From Actinoallomurus sp048498315 (GTDB lineage: Bacteria; Actinomycetota; Actinomycetes; Streptosporangiales; Streptosporangiaceae), in contig JBEHYF010000204.1 in NCBI GenBank assembly GCA_048498315.1, positions 1 to 8,375 on the forward strand: a stretch of DNA of 8,375 nucleotides, in the 5' to 3' direction. Positions 1 to 5,629 of this stretch are shown here, piece by piece. The position numbers and the translations under genes were made by a program. The notes beneath the pieces were generated by a model that was given only the letters and a program-made list of their open reading frames with translations, ran no database searches and had not been told where the DNA came from. Each line of letters opens with the position of its first letter. Position 1 is the first letter of the stretch.

Positions 1-43
1 CTTGATCACCAGATCCGCCGTTAGTTTTACAGTCCCGCGGAGC

Positions 44-1303
44 TCATGGTCCGTCGCGGGGCGGGCCGCTGCGTCGTCGTTGGTCTTCTTTTTGCCGGTT
101 GTGCCATCGGCAGAGTGGTTGGCCGTTGTCGAGGTCGGTGCGCCCGCCGTCGGCCCAGGCTTTCTTGTGGTCGATGTCGGCCCAGGCCGGTGGCCGGTCG
201 CAGCCTTCGGCGGCGCACCCGGCGTGCAGGGTGAGGAAGATGTCGCGTTGCGCGGGGGTGAAGAACCGGCGGGTCCGCCCCCAGTTGAGCGGCTGCCCGT
301 CGGCGCTCGTGGTACCGACGACGCGACCGTCGGGTCCGATGACGACCTTGGTGAAGCTCGCCTTGTGACCGTTGATCAACGCGCGCGCCTGCGCTGCGGT
401 CAGGATGGTGCCGAATTCGGTGCGTGCGGGCGGGGCCTGGGTGGCCGGGACCGCCGGGTCGACGGTCGCCTCGCTGGCGATCACATGCACGCGAACGGGC
501 GCCCCGCCCCGGTCGCGATACCCGTGCCGGCCCGCCGCGCCCAACGCGATCTCGCACGCGGTCACCAGGCCCCGAAGCCGGCGCTGCCCGGGCCTGTTCG
601 CCCATGAAGGCTGCCCGGGGTCGGGCAGCGGAGCGAATGCGTCGATCGCCTTCTCCACCACCGCCAGATCGGCCGCGCCCATCTCGCCGCGCACGACCCC
701 GATGCCATCGATCGTCTGGTTGATATTGAGGAACGCCTGCCGCTCGATCTGCCGGCGTCGCCGTTCGGCGTCTTCTCCGTCGAGGGCGAGCGAGACCCGC
801 AGGGCGACCTTGCGCAGCTGGCCCGGCGTCACCTGCGGGACGGCCTCAAGCAGGATCGGCTGGGCGGCCGCGGCGATCTGCTCGGGGCTCCACTCCTCGC
901 TCATCGTGCCGGCGGCACGGTCGATGCCTTCGGCGATCGTCGCCACGTCACCGAACCCGATCTGTCCGGCCTCGAACGCGGCGACGGTCTCATCGAGCAG
1001 GTGCAGACGCCGCGAGGTGGCGGCGAGCTGCCCGGCCTCCCAGGGCCGCAACCGGCACCGGTGCCCCAGCCAGGCGGTCACCGAGGGCATGCGCTCACGC
1101 GCCGGGCCGCCCAGGGCGTCGAACCGCGGCAGCCGACGCGCCACTTGCATCTGCAGCTCACCGACCACCCGCAGGATGTCCGCGCACTCCTCGCCGAGCA
1201 CAGCGGATGTGCGGCCCTCGACATCACAGGCCGCCAGCACCTCGAGCCCGGCCCGGATCTGCTCCAAAGCCCGGCTCGCCGCCGCCCCGTCATCCGACCC
1301 CAC
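44..1303 (-). CDS. DUF222 / HNH endonuclease-family protein (13E12-type)
   Basis: A 419-residue protein. The N-terminal and central part (about residues 10-290) is helical and matches the DUF222 pattern of actinobacterial 13E12-type proteins. The C-terminus (about 355-410) is an HNH nuclease motif: Cys363 and Cys368, the IDH motif with His379, LDN with Asn393, then Cys398 and His401, the usual metal-ligand and catalytic layout. Such proteins are common and often multicopy in actinomycetes; a DNA-cutting role is expected from the fold, but the biological role is unknown. The start is GTG at 1303, chosen because CGGAG lies 9 nt upstream and no other start exists between it and the upstream in-frame stop. 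The stop is TGA at 44-46. All key HNH residues are present, so it looks intact. Function as an active nuclease is inferred; family membership is confident. Confidence 0.9.
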   Translation of the reverse strand: MGSDDGAAASRALEQIRAGLEVLAACDVEGRTSAVLGEECADILRVVGELQMQVARRLPRFDALGGPARERMPSVTAWLGHRCRLRPWEAGQLAATSRRLHLLDETVAAFEAGQIGFGDVATIAEGIDRAAGTMSEEWSPEQIAAAAQPILLEAVPQVTPGQLRKVALRVSLALDGEDAERRRRQIERQAFLNINQTIDGIGVVRGEMGAADLAVVEKAIDAFAPLPDPGQPSWANRPGQRRLRGLVTACEIALGAAGRHGYRDRGGAPVRVHVIASEATVDPAVPATQAPPARTEFGTILTAAQARALINGHKASFTKVVIGPDGRVVGTTSADGQPLNWGRTRRFFTPAQRDIFLTLHAGCAAEGCDRPPAWADIDHKKAWADGGRTDLDNGQPLCRWHNRQKEDQRRRSGPPRDGP

Positions 1304-1496
1304 CCGGGAATTCTCCGACGCACCACTCCTTGATCACAGCGTCCACCGCCACCATGTGGACGACCAGACCGCGATGCCCAGCCGCTGAGGACGCGCGGCG
1401 ACATCGCCAGACTTCACCGCCGGAGAGCTGCACCGGCTGCAGGAGGTCAGGGCCGATCTCGAACGAGCCCTGTGAGGGCGGACGGGGCATGATGGC
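1304..1496. other. Intergenic region upstream of the HNH gene, possible gene remnant
   Basis: Together with the repeat array that follows, this makes about 300 bp between the TetR stop and the HNH start. No clear promoter hexamers were found for the HNH gene. On the plus strand, 1401-1475 reads as a plausible protein C-terminus (ending ELHRLQEVRADLERAL, stop TGA) with G/C in most third positions, but it has no start codon and an in-frame stop at 1386-1388. It may be the tail of a decayed gene or chance. The 9-bp word CTTGATCAC at 1329-1337 is repeated at 1-9, on the other side of the HNH gene. Confidence 0.3.
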
Positions 1497-1693
1497 CGGG
1501 CGGTTTCGCCGGATACCGGGGGGACCGGGTGGTTTCGCCGGACGGCCAGGAAGGTCGGGCAATTCCGCCGGACGCCGGGGAACGCCGGGCGGCTTCGCCG
1601 AATACCTACGAACGCCGGGCGGCTTCGCCGGACGCCGGGGAAGGCCGGGCGGATTCCCCGGATTCCCCGGATTCCCCGGACTCCTGGGAAGGC
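1497..1693. repeat. 30-bp tandem repeat array
   Basis: Six head-to-tail units, each opening with CGGG(C/T): 1497-1525 (29 bp), 1526-1555, 1556-1585, 1586-1615, 1616-1645 (30 bp each) and 1646-1693 (48 bp). Most units carry a GGCTTCGCC or GGTTTCGCC core able to form a short hairpin in the transcript. The last unit is enlarged by 18 bp because a 9-bp word, GGATTCCCC, is present three times (1651-1677). The period is a multiple of three, so several reading frames stay open. The right half encodes the tail of the TetR-family protein; its stop codon lies in the divergent fourth unit. There are no unique spacers, so this is a minisatellite-type array and not a CRISPR. Confidence 0.9.
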
Positions 1694-2340
1694 CGGGCGG
1701 GCGCGGCGGGGTAGTTGATGCCCTCTTCCAGCAGGGAGAAGATCTCTGAGAGGGTCTCGGAGATGGTCTTTCTGGCACCGGAGCCGACCAGTGCGAACGC
1801 GGTCTGAAAGGCGGCGTTCACCGCGCTCGCCACGACATGGGGACGCAGGTCGGTGCCGGGGTCGGCGCCCATGCGGTCCGCGATGACCCGTGTGATCAGT
1901 GCGTGTTTCTTCTGCGCGAGCTCCAGGCTGCGGCCGAACACGGCGGAGCTCTTCTCCATGATCTCCTGAAGGCATCCGAAGCGTTCGGGGTCGAAGCCGT
2001 ACTCGCCCTGCTCGCACGCCCGGATGACGGTGACGACCGCGTTGCGCAGCGAAGTCAACACGGGTTCGTCAGCGGGGCGGACGGCGAGCGTGTCGAGCAT
2101 CGCCGCGAACTGCTCCTCCTGGAACGTGAGGACGACGTCCTCCTTGGAGGAGAAGTAGCGGAAGAACGTGCGGGCGGAGACGTCGACCGCGTCCGCGATC
2201 TCCTCGACCGTCGTGGCGTCGAAGCCCTTCTTCTGGAACAGCCGGAAAGCCGCGTCCACGAGGGCTTCGCGGGTGCGCTGCTTCTTGCGTTCGCGCCGGC
2301 CCGCCGCCGTGCAGCCCGAAACGGCCGTGGTCGCCTCCAT
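1606..2340 (-). CDS. TetR-family transcriptional repressor with repeat-derived tail
   Basis: A 244-residue regulator, probably the repressor of the divergent MFS exporter. Residues 17-68 form a TetR_N domain: helix ALVDAAFRLFQKKGFDATTV, then the helix-turn-helix EEIADAVDVSARTFFRYF (46-63) and SKEDVV. Residues about 75-208 form the helical ligand-binding and dimerisation part; the RTFFRYFSSKED type with this C-domain resembles MftR-like TetR proteins, though the ligand cannot be read from sequence. Residues 211-244 are an unusual low-complexity tail (SQESGESGESGES) produced by the tandem repeat array, with the TAG stop inside the fourth unit. Most relatives would end near residue 210. The start is ATG at 2340; it has no Shine-Dalgarno site but sits 6 nt after a TACCCT -10 box, so the mRNA is probably leaderless. 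Confidence 0.92.
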   Translation of the reverse strand: MEATTAVSGCTAAGRRERKKQRTREALVDAAFRLFQKKGFDATTVEEIADAVDVSARTFFRYFSSKEDVVLTFQEEQFAAMLDTLAVRPADEPVLTSLRNAVVTVIRACEQGEYGFDPERFGCLQEIMEKSSAVFGRSLELAQKKHALITRVIADRMGADPGTDLRPHVVASAVNAAFQTAFALVGSGARKTISETLSEIFSLLEEGINYPAAPARPSQESGESGESGESARPSPASGEAARRS

Positions 2341-2346
2341 GGCCGC

Positions 2347-2375
2347 AGGGTAGCCGACTCCCGACCGCCCGTCGA
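2347..2375 (-). promoter_or_regulatory. Predicted leaderless promoter of the tetR-family gene
   Basis: On the minus strand, a -35-like TCGACG (2370-2375) is followed by exactly 17 nt and TACCCT (2347-2352, fits TAnnnT), then 6 nt and the ATG at 2340. This -10-to-start spacing is the hallmark of leaderless actinobacterial transcripts and agrees with the lack of a ribosome binding site. Four of six -35 positions match TTGACA. An alternative promoter further upstream (ATGACA at 2435-2440, 16 nt, TAGAGT at 2413-2418) is also possible and would overlap the operators. Confidence 0.5.
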
Positions 2376-2400
2376 TGCCGTCGCTTCAGATCGCGACATA

Positions 2401-2456
2401 AGTCACGCCATGACTCTAGTCACTTGACGACATGTGTCATCGCATGACACGTTGAC
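2401..2456. promoter_or_regulatory. TetR operator cluster in the divergent control region
   Basis: Two inverted repeats share the form GTCA-N5-TGAC: 2402-2414 (arms AGTCA/TGACT, 2401-2415) and 2436-2448 (arms GTGTCAT/ATGACAC, 2434-2450). They lie 34 bp apart, centre to centre. Further half-sites occur at 2419-2422 (GTCA), 2425-2428 (TGAC) and 2453-2456 (TGAC), and TGACT-CT-AGTCA (2411-2422) is a third palindrome. TetR-family repressors typically bind such short palindromes between a divergent repressor/transporter pair. The right palindrome follows a -35-like TTGACG (2424-2429) and would block the exporter promoter; its -10 box is not obvious. Operator function is inferred from position and symmetry. 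Confidence 0.65.
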
Positions 2457-2475
2457 CAGGAACACCCCGACTCTC

Positions 2476-2480
2476 GGAGG
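2476..2480 (+). promoter_or_regulatory. Ribosome binding site fixing the MFS start
   Basis: GGAGG lies 7 nt before ATG 2488. It favours this start over the in-frame GTG at 2434, which lies inside the operator palindrome and has no such site. Confidence 0.85.
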
Positions 2481-2487
2481 CAAGTGC

Positions 2488-4074
2488 ATGTCCCAATCGA
2501 CACTCACGTCCCACGAGGGGACGCGCGACCGGCCGCGCCGCGCGGGCCACGGTCATCCGTGGCTCACGCTGCTCGCGGTCGCGATCGGCGTGATGATGGT
2601 CGGCCTGGATGCCACGGTCGTGTCGATCGCCAACCCGGCGATCGCCCGCGACCTGCATGCGGACCTGAGCGGCCTGCAGTGGGTCACCAACGGCTACCTG
2701 CTCGCGCTGGCGGTCGCCCTTATCCCGGCCGGAAAGATCGCCGACCGGTTCGGCCGGAAGCGCACCTTCCTCGCCGGGGTGGTGGGCTTCGCCGCCGCCT
2801 CGGTGCTCGTCGGCCTTTCCGGCGGCATCGGCATGGTCGTCCTGTGGCGCGTCGTCCAGGGCTTCGCGGGCGCGCTGCTGCAGCCGGCTGGCCTGGCGAT
2901 CATCCGAAACACCTTCCCGCCCGAGCGCCTGAACGCCGCGATCGGAATCTGGGGCGCCACCGTCGGCATCTCCATCGCCGGTGGCCCGATCGTCGGCGGC
3001 CTGCTGGTGCAGCACGTGAACTGGGAGTCGGTGTTCTTCCTGAACGCCCCGCTCGGCCTGCTGGCGCTCGCCATCGGTCTCTGGCTGATCCGCGAGTCGC
3101 GCGACGAGGGCGCCGTGGGCTCGTTCGACGTCTCCGGCGTCGCGCTGCTCTCCGGCTCGCTGTTCGCGCTGGTGTGGGGCCTGATCAAGGCGGGCACCCT
3201 CGGTTTCTCCGACCCGGAGCCCCTGTGGTCCTTCGCCGCGTTCGCCGCCCTGACGGCCGGCTTCATCCTCCGCGAGTCGCGGGCCCGGCATCCGGTGCTG
3301 CCGCTGCGCCTGTTCCGCTCGGCGTCGTTGTCGGCCGCAACAGGGCTGATCGTCCTCGGCGCGTTCGCCCTGTTCGGCACGATCTTCTTCATCACGCTGT
3401 ACATGCAGCAGGTGCACGGGCTGAGCCCGGTGGCTGCGGGCGTCCGGATGCTGCCGATGACCGGCATCTTCATCGTCTCCTCACCGCTGGGCGGCGCGCT
3501 GACCCAGCGCTTCGGCCCCCGCCTGCCGCTGGCGCTCGGCATGGTGTTGACCGCCGGGGCGATGCTCGGCCTGTCCCGGATCGGGGTCGACGCCTCGTAC
3601 GGGCACATCTGGCCGTGGTTCGTGCTGATCGGGATGGCGTTCGGCCTCATCCTGACGGCGGGCACCGAGGCGATCGTCGCCAATGCCCCCGTACAACTGG
3701 CCGGTGTCGCGGGCGGCCTGCAGCAGACCGCCTTCCAGGTCGGCGGCGTCCTGGGCACCTCGGTGCTCGGCACGATCCTGTCCACGCGCGTCGGCCACGT
3801 GCTGGTCGACCGGCTCACCGGTGCCGGCGTGCCGGCCCCGGCGGCCCATCGGCTGCTCGTCGCCGAGGACTACGTCGCCCAGGGCGTTGCGCCGGTGCCG
3901 GCCGGGACGCCCGGTCCGGTGGCGCACGCCATCACGACGGGCTGCCACCTCGCCTTTATGGACGGCTTCCAGACCTCCATGACGGTCGCCGCGATCGTCG
4001 CGCTCGTGGCGGCGACGTCGGCGCTGCTCGTCCGGCGCGGCCGGTCCCCGGTCGACGGCCCCGCGGTCATCTGA
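2488..4074 (+). CDS. DHA2-family MFS multidrug efflux transporter (EmrB/QacA-like)
   Basis: A 528-residue inner-membrane proton antiporter, expected to export drugs or other hydrophobic compounds. The length and hydrophobic pattern fit the 14-TM DHA2 family. Visible family motifs are LDATVVSIANPAI in TM1 (Asp41), the WVTNGYLLALA stretch, motif A AGKIADRFGRKR (81-92) in the TM2-3 loop, RVVQGFAGALLQPAG (motif B region with Arg121), and the antiporter motif C around GISIAGGPIVGG (160-171), followed by WESVFFLNAPLG. The N-terminus (1-24) is a polar cytoplasmic segment. The start ATG 2488 is set by GGAGG. It is divergent from the TetR-family gene, which probably represses it until an exported compound binds the repressor. 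A degenerate repeat array starts at its stop codon. The substrate is unknown; family assignment is firm. Confidence 0.95.
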   Translation: MSQSTLTSHEGTRDRPRRAGHGHPWLTLLAVAIGVMMVGLDATVVSIANPAIARDLHADLSGLQWVTNGYLLALAVALIPAGKIADRFGRKRTFLAGVVGFAAASVLVGLSGGIGMVVLWRVVQGFAGALLQPAGLAIIRNTFPPERLNAAIGIWGATVGISIAGGPIVGGLLVQHVNWESVFFLNAPLGLLALAIGLWLIRESRDEGAVGSFDVSGVALLSGSLFALVWGLIKAGTLGFSDPEPLWSFAAFAALTAGFILRESRARHPVLPLRLFRSASLSAATGLIVLGAFALFGTIFFITLYMQQVHGLSPVAAGVRMLPMTGIFIVSSPLGGALTQRFGPRLPLALGMVLTAGAMLGLSRIGVDASYGHIWPWFVLIGMAFGLILTAGTEAIVANAPVQLAGVAGGLQQTAFQVGGVLGTSVLGTILSTRVGHVLVDRLTGAGVPAPAAHRLLVAEDYVAQGVAPVPAGTPGPVAHAITTGCHLAFMDGFQTSMTVAAIVALVAATSALLVRRGRSPVDGPAVI

Positions 4075-4187
4075 GGTCCCGCCGGTAGTCCGATGTCCCA
4101 CCGGTGGTCCAACTTCTGAGGCCCGCGTCTTCTGAGGTCTCGCGCTCGTCCGAGGCCCGGCGGTCCTCTGAGGTCTCGCGGCCGTTC
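4071..4187. repeat. Degenerate 16-25-bp repeat array after the MFS gene
   Basis: About six related units begin with CTGAGGTC or CGAGGCC-like words: 4071-4090, 4091-4115, 4116-4131, 4132-4150, 4151-4167 and 4168-4187. The clearest pair, 4132-4150 and 4168-4187, shares CTGAGGTCTCGCG. The first unit overlaps the exporter's TGA stop, so the array grew from the gene's 3' end or was inserted there. No terminator hairpin with a T-run is visible. The units vary in length and are decayed. A role in transcript ending or stability is possible but unproven. Confidence 0.7.
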
Positions 4188-4230
4188 GACGGGCGCGGGC
4201 GGCGGCGGGCGCCCACGCCCCCGCCCCGGA

Positions 4231-4237
4231 AAGGAGG
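4231..4237 (+). promoter_or_regulatory. Strong ribosome binding site for the small downstream gene
   Basis: AAGGAGG lies 6 nt before ATG 4244. It selects this start over the overlapping GTG at 4238, which would directly abut the site. Confidence 0.85.
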
Positions 4238-4243
4238 GTGCTC

Positions 4244-4675
4244 ATGAGCCATGTGGCCGCGTCCGCCGGCACGCCGCTCCCGGAGAGCGGCTGGGAATTG
4301 CGCCTCGGCCGGGGCAGCCGTGACCGCCCAGCCCTGGAGGTGCACACCGGCGACGGGCTGATCGACATCGTGGTGGCGGGCGGACTCGACGCCGCGCTGC
4401 TGCGCGGTGCCGTCCGGGGTACGGCCGGGGGCCGGGCGTGGTCCGCCGCCTGGGGGCGGCTTCCGCCCGGCGAGGAGGTGCTGGTCGAGTTCCGCTCCGG
4501 CCGTCTCCCCTTCCGCCGTCGGCGGACGCGCCGGGTGCCCGCGATCACGCTCGCCGGGTCGTTCTGGGCCGCCGAGGCGCCGGGACGGTACCGGTCGGTG
4601 CTGGTGACGACGGCGACCGGACGCGTCGCCTTCCGCGTCCGCCGCTACCGCCAGGGGCGCCTGTCCGGAAGGTAA
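4244..4675 (+). CDS. Hypothetical protein, 143 residues
   Basis: I do not recognise a family. The protein is soluble, with no signal peptide or TM helix. Visible features are a likely beta-rich composition with alternating hydrophobic strands (LEVHTGDGLIDIVVAG, EEVLVEFRSG, RYRSVLVTTATGRVAFRV), a very basic stretch RLPFRRRRTRR (89-97), and an Arg-rich C-terminus. The strong Shine-Dalgarno site and high G/C third positions support real coding. It lies 169 bp after the exporter stop, with a repeat array between, and 62 bp before the rhomboid-like gene on the same strand. It could share the exporter's transcript, but its own start signal is strong and it may be independent. No function is proposed. 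Confidence 0.75.
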   Translation: MSHVAASAGTPLPESGWELRLGRGSRDRPALEVHTGDGLIDIVVAGGLDAALLRGAVRGTAGGRAWSAAWGRLPPGEEVLVEFRSGRLPFRRRRTRRVPAITLAGSFWAAEAPGRYRSVLVTTATGRVAFRVRRYRQGRLSGR

Positions 4676-4698
4676 GAGATCGCCATTGCTCGCCGGGT

Positions 4699-4715
4699 TC
4701 TCAGACGCGTTTCAG
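4699..4715 (+). promoter_or_regulatory. 11-bp-spaced direct repeat, possible response-regulator site
   Basis: TCTCAG (4699-4704) and TTTCAG (4710-4715) are direct repeats offset by 11 bp, one helical turn. OmpR/PhoB-type winged-helix regulators bind such tandem sites, and CTCAG-type repeats recall the mycobacterial MprA box. The pair occupies the -35 region of the predicted rhomboid promoter, as expected for an activator. It is followed by the perfect 10-bp palindrome GGAGCGCTCC (4716-4725). The regulator's identity is inference. Confidence 0.4.
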
Positions 4716-4725
4716 GGAGCGCTCC

Positions 4726-4731
4726 TAGGCT
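4726..4731 (+). promoter_or_regulatory. Predicted -10 box of a leaderless rhomboid-like transcript
   Basis: TAGGCT fits TAnnnT and is followed by 6 nt and then the GTG start at 4738, the spacing of leaderless actinobacterial mRNAs. No good -35 hexamer is present 16-18 nt upstream; instead the direct repeat TCTCAG-N5-TTTCAG is there, suggesting activator dependence. Confidence 0.5.
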
Positions 4732-4737
4732 GTCGGT

Positions 4738-5502
4738 GTGTCATCGCTCGTCAGGCGTTACCCGGTGCCGTTCTTCTTCATCGTGGCGTTCTGCGCCGTC
4801 TCGGGGGTGTACGCCTACTGGCTGCACCCGGCCGAGCAGCGGCTGATCGTCTCGTTCACGGCGACGAACCTGGTCAACCTGAGAACCGACCCGATCTTCA
4901 CGCTGGTCGCGTCGGCCTTCGTCGCCGAGGCGGTGCCGTGGCTGTGGGTGGTGCTGGCGATCGTCGGCCTGTTCCCGGTGGTCCACCGGTTCGGCAACCT
5001 CCGCGCGCTGCTCCTCGTCGGGGCGGCGCAGGTCATCGGAACGCTCGTGAGCGAGGGCCTGCTCGCCTGGCGGATCTCGGCGGGCGCCATGCCCGCGTCC
5101 ATGCGGTACCTCGACGACGTCGGCCCCTCGTACGTGATCGCCTGCGCGCTGGTGGCGACGATCCTCTTCGGTGCCGAGTCGGCGGTCCGTACGGCGCGTC
5201 ACGGGCACTGGCTGTTCGACCGCGTGCCGAGCCGCTGGTGGCGCGTCGGCGCGGCGGTCAGCCTGGCCTTCCTGGCGCCGCACCTGTTCCAGGGCCTGCA
5301 GCGGCTCGACGTGGCCGCCGTCGGGCACGTGATCTCGATGACCGTGGGTGCGGCCGGCGGGCTGCTCCTGGCGCGGTCCGAGGGCACCGGAATGGGCTTC
5401 GGCGGCCCGTGGCGGAAGGCCCGACGTCCCATGGCGGCCATCGCCGCCGCGCCCGCCTCCGGCAGCACCGGCGATACGGTCCCGAACGAGGGCCGACAGT
5501 AA
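4738..5502 (+). CDS. Rhomboid-like integral membrane protein
   Basis: A 254-residue protein with about six TM segments (roughly 9-27, 52-64, 68-83, 88-110, 131-147 and 192-212, plus a weaker one at 168-185) and a polar Gly/Ala/Ser-rich cytoplasmic-type tail from about 213. It matches the actinobacterial rhomboid-like family (Rhomboid_2 type). DDVGPSY places Ser131 in a GxS motif at the start of one TM, and GHVISMTVGAAGG places His197 in the last TM with small residues after it, as in the rhomboid Ser-His dyad. The classical GxSG is altered to GPSY, so intramembrane protease activity is plausible but uncertain. The start GTG 4738 is preferred because a -10-like TAGGCT lies 6 nt upstream; no close Shine-Dalgarno site exists. 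It is convergent with the sigma-factor gene, 127 bp apart. Confidence 0.8.
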   Translation: MSSLVRRYPVPFFFIVAFCAVSGVYAYWLHPAEQRLIVSFTATNLVNLRTDPIFTLVASAFVAEAVPWLWVVLAIVGLFPVVHRFGNLRALLLVGAAQVIGTLVSEGLLAWRISAGAMPASMRYLDDVGPSYVIACALVATILFGAESAVRTARHGHWLFDRVPSRWWRVGAAVSLAFLAPHLFQGLQRLDVAAVGHVISMTVGAAGGLLLARSEGTGMGFGGPWRKARRPMAAIAAAPASGSTGDTVPNEGRQ

Positions 5503-5629
5503 TGATGTAGCGGCACCTCCCGCCCGGGGGCCGACCAGACGCCACGCCACGGCGCTCGTCACGGTGCCCTCGCGATGTCACGTCGGCGCGTTGTCGTCGC
5601 CGCGTGCTCTGATTCAGCGCGTTCTGATC

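Noticed and set aside
1497..1693. CRISPR-like array
   Set aside because: The units are contiguous with no unique spacers, and no cas genes are present.
1207..1749. Plus-strand frame with collagen-like Gly-X-Y runs across the repeat array
   Set aside because: The pattern is a by-product of GC-rich 30-bp repeats whose length is a multiple of three; the frame overlaps the HNH 5' end and TetR 3' end antisense and lacks a ribosome binding site or domain.
2434..2487. Upstream GTG start for the MFS exporter adding 18 residues
   Set aside because: It lies within the operator palindrome and lacks a ribosome binding site, whereas ATG 2488 has GGAGG at ideal spacing.
2484..4088. Long plus-strand open frame overlapping the exporter
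   Set aside because: Its translation is Arg/Pro/Ala-rich without hydrophobic or domain pattern; it is the +1 shadow of the MFS gene.
5503..5629. Terminator between the convergent rhomboid-like and sigma genes
   Set aside because: Only a weak inverted repeat was found (CGGCG/CGCCG, 5584-5602, 9-nt loop) with no T-run on either strand; not strong enough to call.
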